Shown in pieces: positions 1 through 7,217 of a stretch of DNA of 7,217 nt. Numbering within the stretch: position 1 is the stretch's first letter; each line of letters starts with the position of its first letter. Under the pieces are notes generated by a model. It had not been told where the DNA came from. It saw only the letters and a program-made list of their open reading frames with translations, and did not search any database. The DNA comes from an uncultured Collinsella sp. (GTDB lineage Bacteria > Actinomycetota > Coriobacteriia > Coriobacteriales > Coriobacteriaceae): assembly GCA_902475375.1 (NCBI GenBank), contig CABRZC010000095.1:1-7217 (forward strand), in the 5' to 3' direction. The position numbers and the translations under genes are program-made.

Positions 1-1
1 C

Positions 2-232
2 GCGACCTTCTTGACATTTGCCGCGCTCATCTCGTTCTCGCTGGGCTTTATGAACCTGCTGCCCATTCCGCCGCTCGACGGGGGAAAGCTGGTTATCGAG
101 ATCATCCAAAAGGTCGCCGGTCGCGAACTGCCGCTGAAGGTGCAGACGATCGTCAGCTATGTCGGCATCGTGCTCTTTGCGCTGCTGTTTGTCTATATGC
201 TTCGTTCCGACGTCCTTCGATTTATTTTGTAG
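2..232 (+). CDS. rseP: Site-2 zinc metalloprotease of family M50 (RseP/Rip1 type), C-terminal fragment
   Basis: Only the last 76 codons are present; the reading frame enters from the left edge and stops at TAG 230-232. The fragment has a hydrophobic segment (ISFSLGFMNLLPIPPLDGG) carrying the conserved LDGG motif. In M50 proteases its Asp is the third zinc ligand, the HExxH pair lying upstream, here outside the window. A short amphipathic stretch and a final hydrophobic helix (about 20 residues, VSYVGIVLFALLFVYML) follow, and the protein ends a few residues later, as expected for the last transmembrane helix of this family. These are intramembrane proteases that cut anti-sigma factors and other membrane proteins. 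The gene sits directly before ispG, matching the actinobacterial dxr-protease-ispG order. The family call is secure; the substrate and exact orthology (rseP or rip1) cannot be judged from the fragment. Confidence 0.9.
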   Translation, partial: ATFLTFAALISFSLGFMNLLPIPPLDGGKLVIEIIQKVAGRELPLKVQTIVSYVGIVLFALLFVYMLRSDVLRFIL

Positions 233-237
233 GGGAG
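231..237 (+). promoter_or_regulatory. Ribosome-binding site of ispG, overlapping the protease stop codon
   Basis: AGGGGAG lies 8 bases before the TTG at 246, and its first two bases are the last two of the protease TAG stop. This decides the ispG start: an in-frame ATG at 159 lies inside the protease gene and would add 29 residues not typical of IspG. The overlap suggests translational coupling of the two genes. Confidence 0.75.
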
Positions 238-245
238 TGTTTGGA

Positions 246-1328
246 TTGTCTTTATCCCATCCTTTGCCGCGCGAGCTGACGCGCTCCGTGCATGTGGGCG
301 GCGTTCAGATCGGTGGCGGCGCACCGTTGGTGGTCCAATCCATGACCTGCACCGATACCGCCGACGCGCAGGCAACGCTTGCGCAAGTTCGTGCACTCGC
401 CCAGGCGGGTTGTGATGTTGTGCGCGTGAGCGTGCCCACTGAGGCTGCGCTCGAGGGCTTTCGCACGATTTGTGCGGAGTCTCCGGTGCCGATCGTTGCC
501 GATATCCACTTTAACCATAAACTTGCCATTGGTGCCGTGGAGGCCGGTGCCGCTAAGCTCCGCATCAATCCCGGCAACATTGGCGATTGGGCTAAGGTCG
601 ATGCCGTGATCGATGCCGCGGGCGCCGCTGGGTGCGCGATTCGCATTGGCGTGAACGCCGGTTCGCTTGAGCAGGATATCGCCGAGCGCGACGACCTCAC
701 GCAGCCCGAAAAGCTCGTGATGTCGAGCGAGCGTTTCGTCAAACATTTTGAGGATCGCGGCTTTACCAATATCGTGCTTTCCGCCAAGGCTCATAGCGTG
801 TCCACGACGCTTGACACCTATCGTGCCCTGTCGCGCGAAATCCCCCATGTTCCGCTTCATTTGGGCGTGACTGAGGCCGGAACCAAGCTCCAGGGCACCA
901 TTAAGAGCTCTGTGGGCCTGGGAATTTTGCTTTCCGAGGGCATTGGCGACACCATGCGCGTCTCGCTCACGGCCGATCCGGTCGAGGAACCGCCGGTCGC
1001 CTGGGGTATTCTGCAGTCGCTCGGCCTTCGCCGCCGTGGTCCCGAGATCGTCTCGTGCCCCACGTGCGCTCGCTGCCAGGTTAACCTCATTCCTATCGCC
1101 GAGGAGGTCACCGAGCGGCTTAAGAACTACTCCGCGCCGCTTTCGATTGCCGTGATGGGCTGTGCAGTCAATGGCCCCGGCGAGGCCTCTGACGCCGACT
1201 TGGGTGTTGCCTGCGGACGAGGTCAGGGCCTGCTCTTTTCGCACGGCCAGATCATTGGTAAAGTAGCTGAAGACCAAATTGTCGACGCGCTAATGGCCGA
1301 GGTCGACAAGCTTATTGAGGAGAAATAA
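246..1328 (+). CDS. ispG: 4-hydroxy-3-methylbut-2-enyl diphosphate synthase (IspG/GcpE)
   Basis: IspG converts 2-C-methyl-D-erythritol 2,4-cyclodiphosphate to HMBPP, the penultimate step of the MEP isoprenoid pathway. It is a cytosolic [4Fe-4S] enzyme that needs flavodoxin or ferredoxin electrons. From the TTG start the product is 360 residues. The N-terminal part is the TIM-barrel domain (VQSMTCTDTADA near residue 30, ADIHFNHKLA, RINPGNIG). The C-terminal cluster domain has C271 and C274 in CPTCARC, C306 in MGCAVNGPGE and E313. These fall one residue after the E. coli ligands C270, C273, C305 and E312, so all four cluster ligands are present and the TTG start gives family-like numbering. A further Cys, C277, is also in the motif. 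The gene follows the M50 protease by 13 bases and abuts proS, so it is an internal operon gene. No promoter of its own is visible. Confidence 0.95.
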   Translation: MSLSHPLPRELTRSVHVGGVQIGGGAPLVVQSMTCTDTADAQATLAQVRALAQAGCDVVRVSVPTEAALEGFRTICAESPVPIVADIHFNHKLAIGAVEAGAAKLRINPGNIGDWAKVDAVIDAAGAAGCAIRIGVNAGSLEQDIAERDDLTQPEKLVMSSERFVKHFEDRGFTNIVLSAKAHSVSTTLDTYRALSREIPHVPLHLGVTEAGTKLQGTIKSSVGLGILLSEGIGDTMRVSLTADPVEEPPVAWGILQSLGLRRRGPEIVSCPTCARCQVNLIPIAEEVTERLKNYSAPLSIAVMGCAVNGPGEASDADLGVACGRGQGLLFSHGQIIGKVAEDQIVDALMAEVDKLIEEK

Positions 1329-3050
<1,722 letters not shown>

Positions 3051-3083
3051 TCGACATTTCTGCTAGTAGATGTAATTGCAGGC

Positions 3084-3128
3084 CTGCTCCGCATCTCTCT
3101 TAGGATGAGATGCGGAGCAGTCTTTTTT
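3084..3128 (+). terminator. Intrinsic terminator of the rseP-ispG-proS operon
   Basis: A perfect 14-bp stem (CTGCTCCGCATCTC at 3084-3097, its complement at 3107-3120) has a 9-base loop. It is followed by TCTTTTTT at 3121-3128. It starts 33 bases after the proS stop and has the classical rho-independent layout on the plus strand. Confidence 0.93.
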
Positions 3129-3152
3129 GTTGCGTGAATAAGCTCGACGGGT

Positions 3153-3196
3153 AAAGGAAAACCCCACAGCCCAAATGAGCTGCGGGGTTTTCCTTT
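3153..3196 (-). terminator. Intrinsic terminator of the minus-strand kinase gene
   Basis: An 18-bp inverted repeat (3153-3170 and 3179-3196) has an 8-base loop and AAAGGAAAACCCC-type arms. The one imperfect position (3166/3183) is A-C in a plus-strand transcript but a G-U pair in a minus-strand one. The minus-strand transcript therefore folds completely and ends in GGGGUUUUCCUUU. It lies 32 bases beyond the kinase stop. It may also act as a backup for the convergent plus-strand operon. Confidence 0.85.
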
Positions 3197-3228
3197 GTGC
3201 CTCCGATGCGAAATAAATCGCTCAGATA

Positions 3229-3993
3229 CTACTGATAATCGACGACGTCGATCCAGTTCTTAAGGAACTCATCGTTCACGTTGCGCTTACGAGCGAGCTC
3301 GGAAGCGGCGACGATGCTCGTCCACTGACGCACGACCTGCATGGGCATGTCGGCGCGGTCGCAGTAGAGCTCCAGGTAGGCCTCAGCCTGGTCCTTGCTG
3401 TTGAGGGCAAAGAGCAGGTAGGTGGTGGCAACGTCGGCAGCAGGGGAGCCCTGGGTGGCATGTGCCCAGTCGCAGACGTACAGCTGGCCGTCGTCACCGA
3501 CGATGACGTTGGAGGGGTTGAAGTCGCCGTGGCAGACCTTGAACTCCTTGGTCATGCCGTCCAGACGCTCCTGAAGGTTGTAGCGCGTGGTGGCATTGAG
3601 CTGATCGAGGCTGTCGATCATGCGGGCGAACTTATCGCGCTGACGGTTGAGCAGCGGGGAGGTGTAGCCGTGGATCTCGATCTGGAGGTCGACGAACATC
3701 TCGAGGTACTCACCAAAGCGCTGGGGCTCGGCAGTCATCTTCTCGGCAAGAGTGGTGCCCGGAACCTTCTCGGTCACGAGAGCCCAGCCGTTGGCGTTCT
3801 CGAGCTGGGAAACCTCGAGAGCCTTGGGGCTGCGGATGCCACACTCATTGATGCGGGCAAGATTCAAAGCCTCGTTGAACACGTCGGAGACGGGCTTGGT
3901 CTCGTTAAAGACCTTGACGATCTTGTCGCCCAGGTCGTAAACGACCTTGTTGCCGCGACGGACGAGCTCGGTCTTGGAATCGGGGAGCAGCAT
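3229..3993 (-). CDS. APH/choline-kinase-fold phosphotransferase, substrate unknown
   Basis: This 254-residue protein has the kinase-like fold of the aminoglycoside phosphotransferase/choline kinase superfamily (PF01636-like). K27 in KIVKVF is the likely ATP-anchoring lysine and E41 its probable partner. The catalytic loop is CHGDFNPSN, with H155, D157 and N162 (the HxDxxxxN Brenner motif). D175 in VCDW is the metal-binding aspartate that replaces the DFG of protein kinases, and the SPAADVATTYLL helix that follows is typical of APH-type enzymes. There is no signal peptide or membrane helix. An AAAGGA ribosome-binding site (complement of 4001-4006) lies 7 bases before the ATG. The gene is 88 bases downstream of adhE on the same strand, separated by a hairpin, and could be partly co-transcribed with it. 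The superfamily is clear, but the substrate (sugar, amine, choline or a small protein) is not. The chromosomal context gives no reason to call it antibiotic resistance. Confidence 0.85.
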   Translation of the reverse strand: MLLPDSKTELVRRGNKVVYDLGDKIVKVFNETKPVSDVFNEALNLARINECGIRSPKALEVSQLENANGWALVTEKVPGTTLAEKMTAEPQRFGEYLEMFVDLQIEIHGYTSPLLNRQRDKFARMIDSLDQLNATTRYNLQERLDGMTKEFKVCHGDFNPSNVIVGDDGQLYVCDWAHATQGSPAADVATTYLLFALNSKDQAEAYLELYCDRADMPMQVVRQWTSIVAASELARKRNVNDEFLKNWIDVVDYQ

Positions 3994-4026
3994 GATTGCA
4001 TCCTTTCAACGATGCGATAGAAGCAA

Positions 4027-4062
4027 CGGCGGGGGCGTGCGTACACCCGTGCACCCCCGCCG
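4027..4062 (-). terminator. GC-rich hairpin after adhE, probable weak terminator or attenuator
   Basis: CGGCGGGGG at 4027-4035 pairs with CCCCCGCCG at 4054-4062, and TGC 4038-4040 with GCA 4051-4053 across a two-base bulge. It starts about 20 bases beyond the adhE stop. The minus-strand sequence after it (TTGCTTCTATC) is only moderately U-rich, so termination may be partial and let some transcripts continue into the kinase gene. The plus strand has no T-tract, and no plus-strand gene needs one here. Confidence 0.55.
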
Positions 4063-4081
4063 CAAATAACCGTGCTAAAAA

Positions 4082-6730
4082 CTAGCAGACGGCGTAGTCC
4101 TGGGGCTCGCGGCCGTAGTAGGCGTCCAGGTAGAGCTCCTTGATCTCGCTCATGAGCGGGTAGCGCGGGTTAGCGCCGGTGCACTGGTCGTTGAATGCCT
4201 GCTCGGTCATCTCGTCGAGGGTGTCGAGGAAGTACTGCTCGTCAACACCGTAGTCGGCGATGGTCTTCTTGACACCGATGAAGTCCTTGAGCTCCTCGAG
4301 CTTCGTGATGAAGTTCTCGAAGACCTCCTTGTCGTCCTTGCCCTCGATGCCGCAGTACTTGGCCATCTCGGCGTAGTTGTGCAGCGCGTTGGGGTAAGGA
4401 TACTGGGAGAAGGTACCCATCTTGACGGGAGCCTCGGCGGCGTTGTAGCGCATAACGCGGGTCAGGATGACGGCGTTTGCGAGGCCGTGGGGCAGGTGAT
4501 GGAAAGCGCCGAGCTTGTGGGCCATGGAGTGGTTGAGGCCCAGGAAGGCGTTGGCGAAGGCCATACCGGCCATGCAGGAGGCGTTGTGCATCTCCTCGCG
4601 GGCATGCGGGTCCTTGGCGCCGTTCGTGAAGCTGGAGGGCAGGTTCTCGAAGACGAGCTTGGCAGCGCGCTCGGAGAGGCCCTTGGTGTAGTCGGAAGCC
4701 ATGATGGAGACGTAGGACTCGATGGCGTGGGTCATGACGTCGATGCCGGAGGCAGCGGTCAGGCCGCGCGGGGCGGTCATGCAGTTGTCGGCGTCGACGA
4801 TAGCCATGTTGGGGAGCAGCGCGTAGTCGGCGAGCGGCCACTTGATGCCGGTCTCCTTGTCGGTGATGATGGCGAACGGCGTGCACTCGGAGCCGGTACC
4901 CGAAGAGGTCGGGACGGCAACGAAGTAGGCCTTCTTGCCCATCTCGGGGAAGGTGAAGATACGCTTGCGGATGTCCATGAAGTCCATGGCCATGTCCTCG
5001 AATTTGCACTCGGGGTGCTCGTACATCATCCACATGATCTTGCCGGCGTCCATAGCGGAGCCACCGCCGACGGCGATGATGACGTCCGGCTCAAAGAGAG
5101 CCATCTGCTTGGCGCCGCGACGTGCGCACTGCAGCGACGGATCGGGCTCGACGTCGTAGAAGCAGTCGTGGGCGATGCCCATCTCGTCGAGCTTGGCCTC
5201 GATGGCGCGGGTGTTGCCATTCTTGAAGAGGAACTGGTCGGTGACGATGAAGGCGCGCTTCTTGCCCATGACGGTACCGAGCTCGTCGAGGGCGACGGGC
5301 GTGGAACCCTTCTTGAAGTAGACCTTCTCGGGAGCGCGGAACCACAGCATGTTCTCACGGCGCTCGGCCACAGTCTTAACGTTGATCAAGTGCTTCACCC
5401 CAACGTTCTCGGAGACGGAGTTGCCGCCCCAGGAGCCGCAGCCCAGGGTCAGAGACGGCTTCATGCCAAAGTTGTACAGGTCACCGATGCCGCCGTGCGA
5501 AGACGGGGTGTTGATGACGATGCGGCAGGCCTTCATGACGTGCTCGAACAGGCTGATCTTCTCGGCCTGGGCGGGGTGCACGTACAGAGAGGCGGTGTGG
5601 CCCGGGCCACCGGCGAGCACCAGGTGCTCGGCCTTGTCGACGGCCTCCTGGAAGTCCTTGGCGTGGTACATGGCCAGGACCGGGGAGAGCTTCTCGTGGG
5701 AGAACTCCTCCTTGGCGGGGTCGGTGGAGGTGACCTCGGCGATCAGGATCTTGGTCTTGGCGGGAACCTCGATGCCGGCGAGCTCGGCGATCTTGGCGGC
5801 AGCCATGCCGGGGATGCGGTGATCGAGAGCGCCGTTCTTGAACATGGCGGCACGCAGGGCTTCCATCTCGGCACCCTGCTTGACGAAGTAGCAGCCGCGC
5901 TTCTGGAACTCGGCCTTGACCTGGTCATAGATGGTGTCGATGACGGTAACGGACTGCTCGGAAGCGCAGATCATGCCGTTGTCGAAGGTCTTGGAGTGGA
6001 TGATGGAGTTGACAGCGAGCAGCACGTCGGCGGTGTCGTCGATGACGACCGGGGTGTTACCGGCGCCAACGCCCAGGGCGGGCTTGCCCGAGGAGTAAGC
6101 GGCCTTGACCATGCCCGGGCCACCGGTGGCGAGGATGATGTCGACGTCGCGCATGACCATGTTGGTGAGCTCGATGGAGGGGACATCAACCCAGCCGATG
6201 ATGCCCTCGGGGGCACCGGCCTTGACGGCGGCATCAAGCACGAGCTTGGCAGCGGCGATGGTGCACTTGGCGGCAGCCGGGTGCGGGGAGATGATGATGG
6301 CGTTGCGGGTCTTCAGGCTGATCAGCGTCTTGAAGATCGCGGTGGAGGTGGGGTTGGTCGTCGGGATGACGGCGCCCACGATGCCGATGGGCTCGGCGAT
6401 CTTGGTGATGCCGTAAGCCTCGTCGCGCTCCAGGACACCACAGGTCTTGGTGTTCTTGTAAGCGTTGTAGATGTACTCTGCGGCGTAGTGGTTCTTGATG
6501 ACCTTGTCCTCAAGAACGCCGCGGCCGGTCTCCTCGATGGCCATCTTCGCCAACGGGATACGAGCCTTGTTGGCGGCCATGGCGGCCTCATAGAAGATCT
6601 TGTCGACCTGCTCCTGCGTGTACGTAGCAAAAAGCGCCTGGGCCTCTCGCATCTGAGCGAGCTTAGCCTCAAGCGCCTCTACGTTGTCCACAATTGCGGG
6701 AGTAGTGTTTTCCGGTGACTTTTTCACCAT
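4082..6730 (-). CDS. adhE: Bifunctional acetaldehyde-CoA/alcohol dehydrogenase AdhE
   Basis: AdhE reduces acetyl-CoA to acetaldehyde and then to ethanol, using two NADH, and regenerates NAD+ during anaerobic fermentation. In the family it assembles into cytosolic helical spirosomes. The 882 residues compare with 891 in E. coli. The N-terminal CoA-acylating aldehyde dehydrogenase half (about 15-450) has VGAVIPTTNP, ATGGPGMVKAAYSSG, GVGAGNTP and the catalytic C255 in GMICASEQS. A linker leads to the iron-dependent alcohol dehydrogenase half (about 465-870), with GGGSAMDAGK at 555-564 for the nucleotide. Iron ligands D664, H668, H734 and H748 are each 11 residues after E. coli D653, H657, H723 and H737. 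All catalytic residues are therefore intact in both halves. AAGGAG (complement of 6737-6742) lies 6 bases before the ATG. The strongly C/G-ending codon use suggests high expression. A promoter and inverted repeats lie just upstream. Confidence 0.98.
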   Translation of the reverse strand: MVKKSPENTTPAIVDNVEALEAKLAQMREAQALFATYTQEQVDKIFYEAAMAANKARIPLAKMAIEETGRGVLEDKVIKNHYAAEYIYNAYKNTKTCGVLERDEAYGITKIAEPIGIVGAVIPTTNPTSTAIFKTLISLKTRNAIIISPHPAAAKCTIAAAKLVLDAAVKAGAPEGIIGWVDVPSIELTNMVMRDVDIILATGGPGMVKAAYSSGKPALGVGAGNTPVVIDDTADVLLAVNSIIHSKTFDNGMICASEQSVTVIDTIYDQVKAEFQKRGCYFVKQGAEMEALRAAMFKNGALDHRIPGMAAAKIAELAGIEVPAKTKILIAEVTSTDPAKEEFSHEKLSPVLAMYHAKDFQEAVDKAEHLVLAGGPGHTASLYVHPAQAEKISLFEHVMKACRIVINTPSSHGGIGDLYNFGMKPSLTLGCGSWGGNSVSENVGVKHLINVKTVAERRENMLWFRAPEKVYFKKGSTPVALDELGTVMGKKRAFIVTDQFLFKNGNTRAIEAKLDEMGIAHDCFYDVEPDPSLQCARRGAKQMALFEPDVIIAVGGGSAMDAGKIMWMMYEHPECKFEDMAMDFMDIRKRIFTFPEMGKKAYFVAVPTSSGTGSECTPFAIITDKETGIKWPLADYALLPNMAIVDADNCMTAPRGLTAASGIDVMTHAIESYVSIMASDYTKGLSERAAKLVFENLPSSFTNGAKDPHAREEMHNASCMAGMAFANAFLGLNHSMAHKLGAFHHLPHGLANAVILTRVMRYNAAEAPVKMGTFSQYPYPNALHNYAEMAKYCGIEGKDDKEVFENFITKLEELKDFIGVKKTIADYGVDEQYFLDTLDEMTEQAFNDQCTGANPRYPLMSEIKELYLDAYYGREPQDYAVC

Positions 6731-6770
6731 TTGTGTCTCCTTGCGATCGGAGATTTACCCTACGCCTTGC

Positions 6771-6814
6771 ATGATAGCAAGAAATTATTCGGCGAACGGT
6801 CAGATTCCTGTAAA
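6771..6814 (-). promoter_or_regulatory. Candidate adhE promoter region
   Basis: Two overlapping sigma-70-like candidates are visible on the minus strand. One is an extended -10, TGCTATCAT (complement of 6771-6779), without a good -35, which would give a leader of roughly 30 bases. The other is TTTACA (complement of 6809-6814) with AATAAT (complement of 6784-6789), each one base from consensus but with a long 19-base spacer. I cannot choose between them. This AT-rich block is the only plausible promoter between rpmB and adhE. Confidence 0.45.
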
Positions 6815-6822
6815 AGGCACAC

Positions 6823-6852
6823 TAAAACGCTTCAATAAACTGAAGCGTTTTA
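6823..6852. promoter_or_regulatory. 12-bp inverted repeat upstream of the adhE promoter, candidate operator
   Basis: TAAAACGCTTCA (6823-6834) and its exact complement (6841-6852) are separated by ATAAAC. The near edge is 8 bases beyond the candidate -35 at 6809-6814. The symmetric arms, AT-rich ends and position next to the promoter suit a dimeric regulator of adhE. Because the arms run A-rich to T-rich, a weak bidirectional terminator is an alternative, but only four T residues follow the GC core on either strand. It does not match the Rex or CcpA consensus as I know them. Confidence 0.5.
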
Positions 6853-6881
6853 ACTAAACTATCTACCAGTGCATCGCCCCG

Positions 6882-6939
6882 CTCATTGGGGACAGGCTTA
6901 CACGGGTGTTTTCGCTCATGTAAGCCTGTCCCCAATGAG
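6882..6939. repeat. 58-base palindrome with perfect 21-bp arms, REP- or MITE-like
   Basis: The arms 6882-6902 (CTCATTGGGGACAGGCTTAC plus A) and 6919-6939 are exact reverse complements. They enclose a 16-base loop (CGGGTGTTTTCGCTCA). No T-tract follows on either strand, the rpmB terminator is already present next to it at 6943-6975, and there is no ORF inside. The form suits a short interspersed palindromic or miniature inverted-repeat element. AGTGCA occurs at 6868-6873 and 6938-6943, but the second copy overlaps the right arm by two bases, so it is not a convincing target duplication. Copy number elsewhere in the genome is unknown from this window. Confidence 0.6.
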
Positions 6940-6942
6940 TGC

Positions 6943-6975
6943 AAAAAGGCGCCCTCCGTAGGGGAGAGCGCCTTT
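6943..6975 (-). terminator. Intrinsic terminator of rpmB
   Basis: Arms 6945-6957 and 6963-6975 form a 13-bp stem around a 5-base loop (outer part AAAGGCGC/GCGCCTTT). The only imperfect pair (6953/6967) is C-A on the plus strand but G-U in the minus-strand RNA. Five T residues (complement of 6943-6947) end it on the minus strand. It lies 68 bases beyond the rpmB stop. Confidence 0.87.
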
Positions 6976-7043
6976 GGTAAGTTCTATGTGAACGCGAGGT
7001 CTTTGACCCGGAGAGTCCGAGGTACTTGTTGGTAAGACCTTAT

Positions 7044-7217
7044 TTAGGAGCGCGCAACCTTGCCGGACTTGAGGCAGGTGGAGCAAACGTTCATCTTGCG
7101 ACGGTGACCATCGACGACGACGTAGACGCGCTGGATGTTGGGGCGGAACTTACGGTTGGTGACGCGGTGAGAGTGGCTGATGGAGCGACCGGCAACGGGG
7201 TGCTTACCGCAAACTTC
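7044..7217 (-). CDS. rpmB: 50S ribosomal protein L28, N-terminus cut by the window edge
   Basis: The last 57 residues are present, read from 7217 down to TAA at 7044-7046. They include the L28 signatures GKHPVAGRSISHSHRVTNRKF, split here as GKHPVAG then SHSHRVTNRKF, followed by RPNIQRVYVVVDG and the C-terminal NVCSTCLKSGKVARS. The visible Cys of the N-terminal pair (VCGK) and the CSTC pair indicate the zinc-binding C+ form; the first Cys should lie just outside the window. L28 is a small protein of the large ribosomal subunit. Only a few N-terminal residues appear to be missing. The gene has its own terminator at 6943-6975, so it is probably transcribed separately from adhE. Confidence 0.95.
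   Translation of the reverse strand, partial: EVCGKHPVAGRSISHSHRVTNRKFRPNIQRVYVVVDGHRRKMNVCSTCLKSGKVARS

Noticed and set aside
159..245. Upstream ATG giving a 389-residue IspG
   Set aside because: The extension lies inside the protease gene, reads as a Cys/Ser/Phe-rich out-of-frame shadow, and lacks the well-placed ribosome-binding site that precedes TTG 246.
3229..3993. Calling the kinase an aminoglycoside-resistance gene
   Set aside because: Only the superfamily motifs are shared. The gene sits among chromosomal housekeeping genes with no mobile element, so resistance is not supported.
4379..6718. A 779-codon open frame on the plus strand antisense to adhE, and similar long antisense frames over ispG, proS and the kinase
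   Set aside because: These frames are aligned codon for codon with the sense genes, so they stay open merely because the sense genes avoid TTA, CTA and TCA codons. The predicted protein has a low-complexity Gly/Val/Asp/Leu-rich composition and no recognisable domain.
6823..6852. Reading the inverted repeat as a Rex or CcpA (cre) site
   Set aside because: The arms lack the TTGTGA/TCACAA core of Rex, and the spacing around the CG does not fit the 14-base cre consensus.
6997..7040. AGGTCTT/AAGACCT inverted repeat just after rpmB
   Set aside because: A 7-bp stem with a 30-base loop is weak and expected by chance; no T-tract or conserved RNA fold is visible.

Overview
The window is chromosomal housekeeping DNA from a GC-rich Gram-positive bacterium. 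It most likely belongs to the Coriobacteriia, near Collinsella. That placement is an inference from three things: the site-2-protease gene followed by ispG and proS (the protease-ispG pair is a known actinobacterial neighbourhood of dxr), a fused AdhE of anaerobic fermenters, and strong avoidance of TTA, CTA and TCA codons. No database comparison was possible.

Layout. Positions 2-232 (+) hold the last 76 codons of an M50 site-2 protease (rseP/rip1 type). ispG (246-1328, +) follows, with its ribosome-binding site overlapping the protease stop codon. proS (1329-3050, +) begins on the base after the ispG stop. The three look like one operon, and it ends at a strong intrinsic terminator (3084-3128). 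From there the window is on the minus strand. A second hairpin (3153-3196) closes the opposing transcript of a small APH/choline-kinase-fold phosphotransferase of unknown substrate (3229-3993). Upstream of it, separated by a GC-rich hairpin, is the 882-residue bifunctional aldehyde-alcohol dehydrogenase adhE (4082-6730). The 313-base gap between adhE and rpmB holds a candidate adhE promoter, a 12-bp inverted repeat next to it, a 58-base palindrome with perfect 21-bp arms, and the rpmB terminator. The window ends inside rpmB (ribosomal protein L28, 7044-7217, minus), whose 5' end lies outside.

How the genes fit together. The plus-strand operon combines membrane proteolysis, the penultimate step of MEP isoprenoid synthesis and prolyl-tRNA charging, which is a growth-linked set. 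AdhE regenerates NAD+ by reducing acetyl-CoA to ethanol. The kinase may be partly co-transcribed with adhE. Catalytic residues are intact in every gene that is fully present. I see no mobile gene, CRISPR array, tRNA or phage gene, and no evidence of a novel multi-gene system. The least explained items are the two inverted repeats upstream of adhE and the substrate of the kinase.
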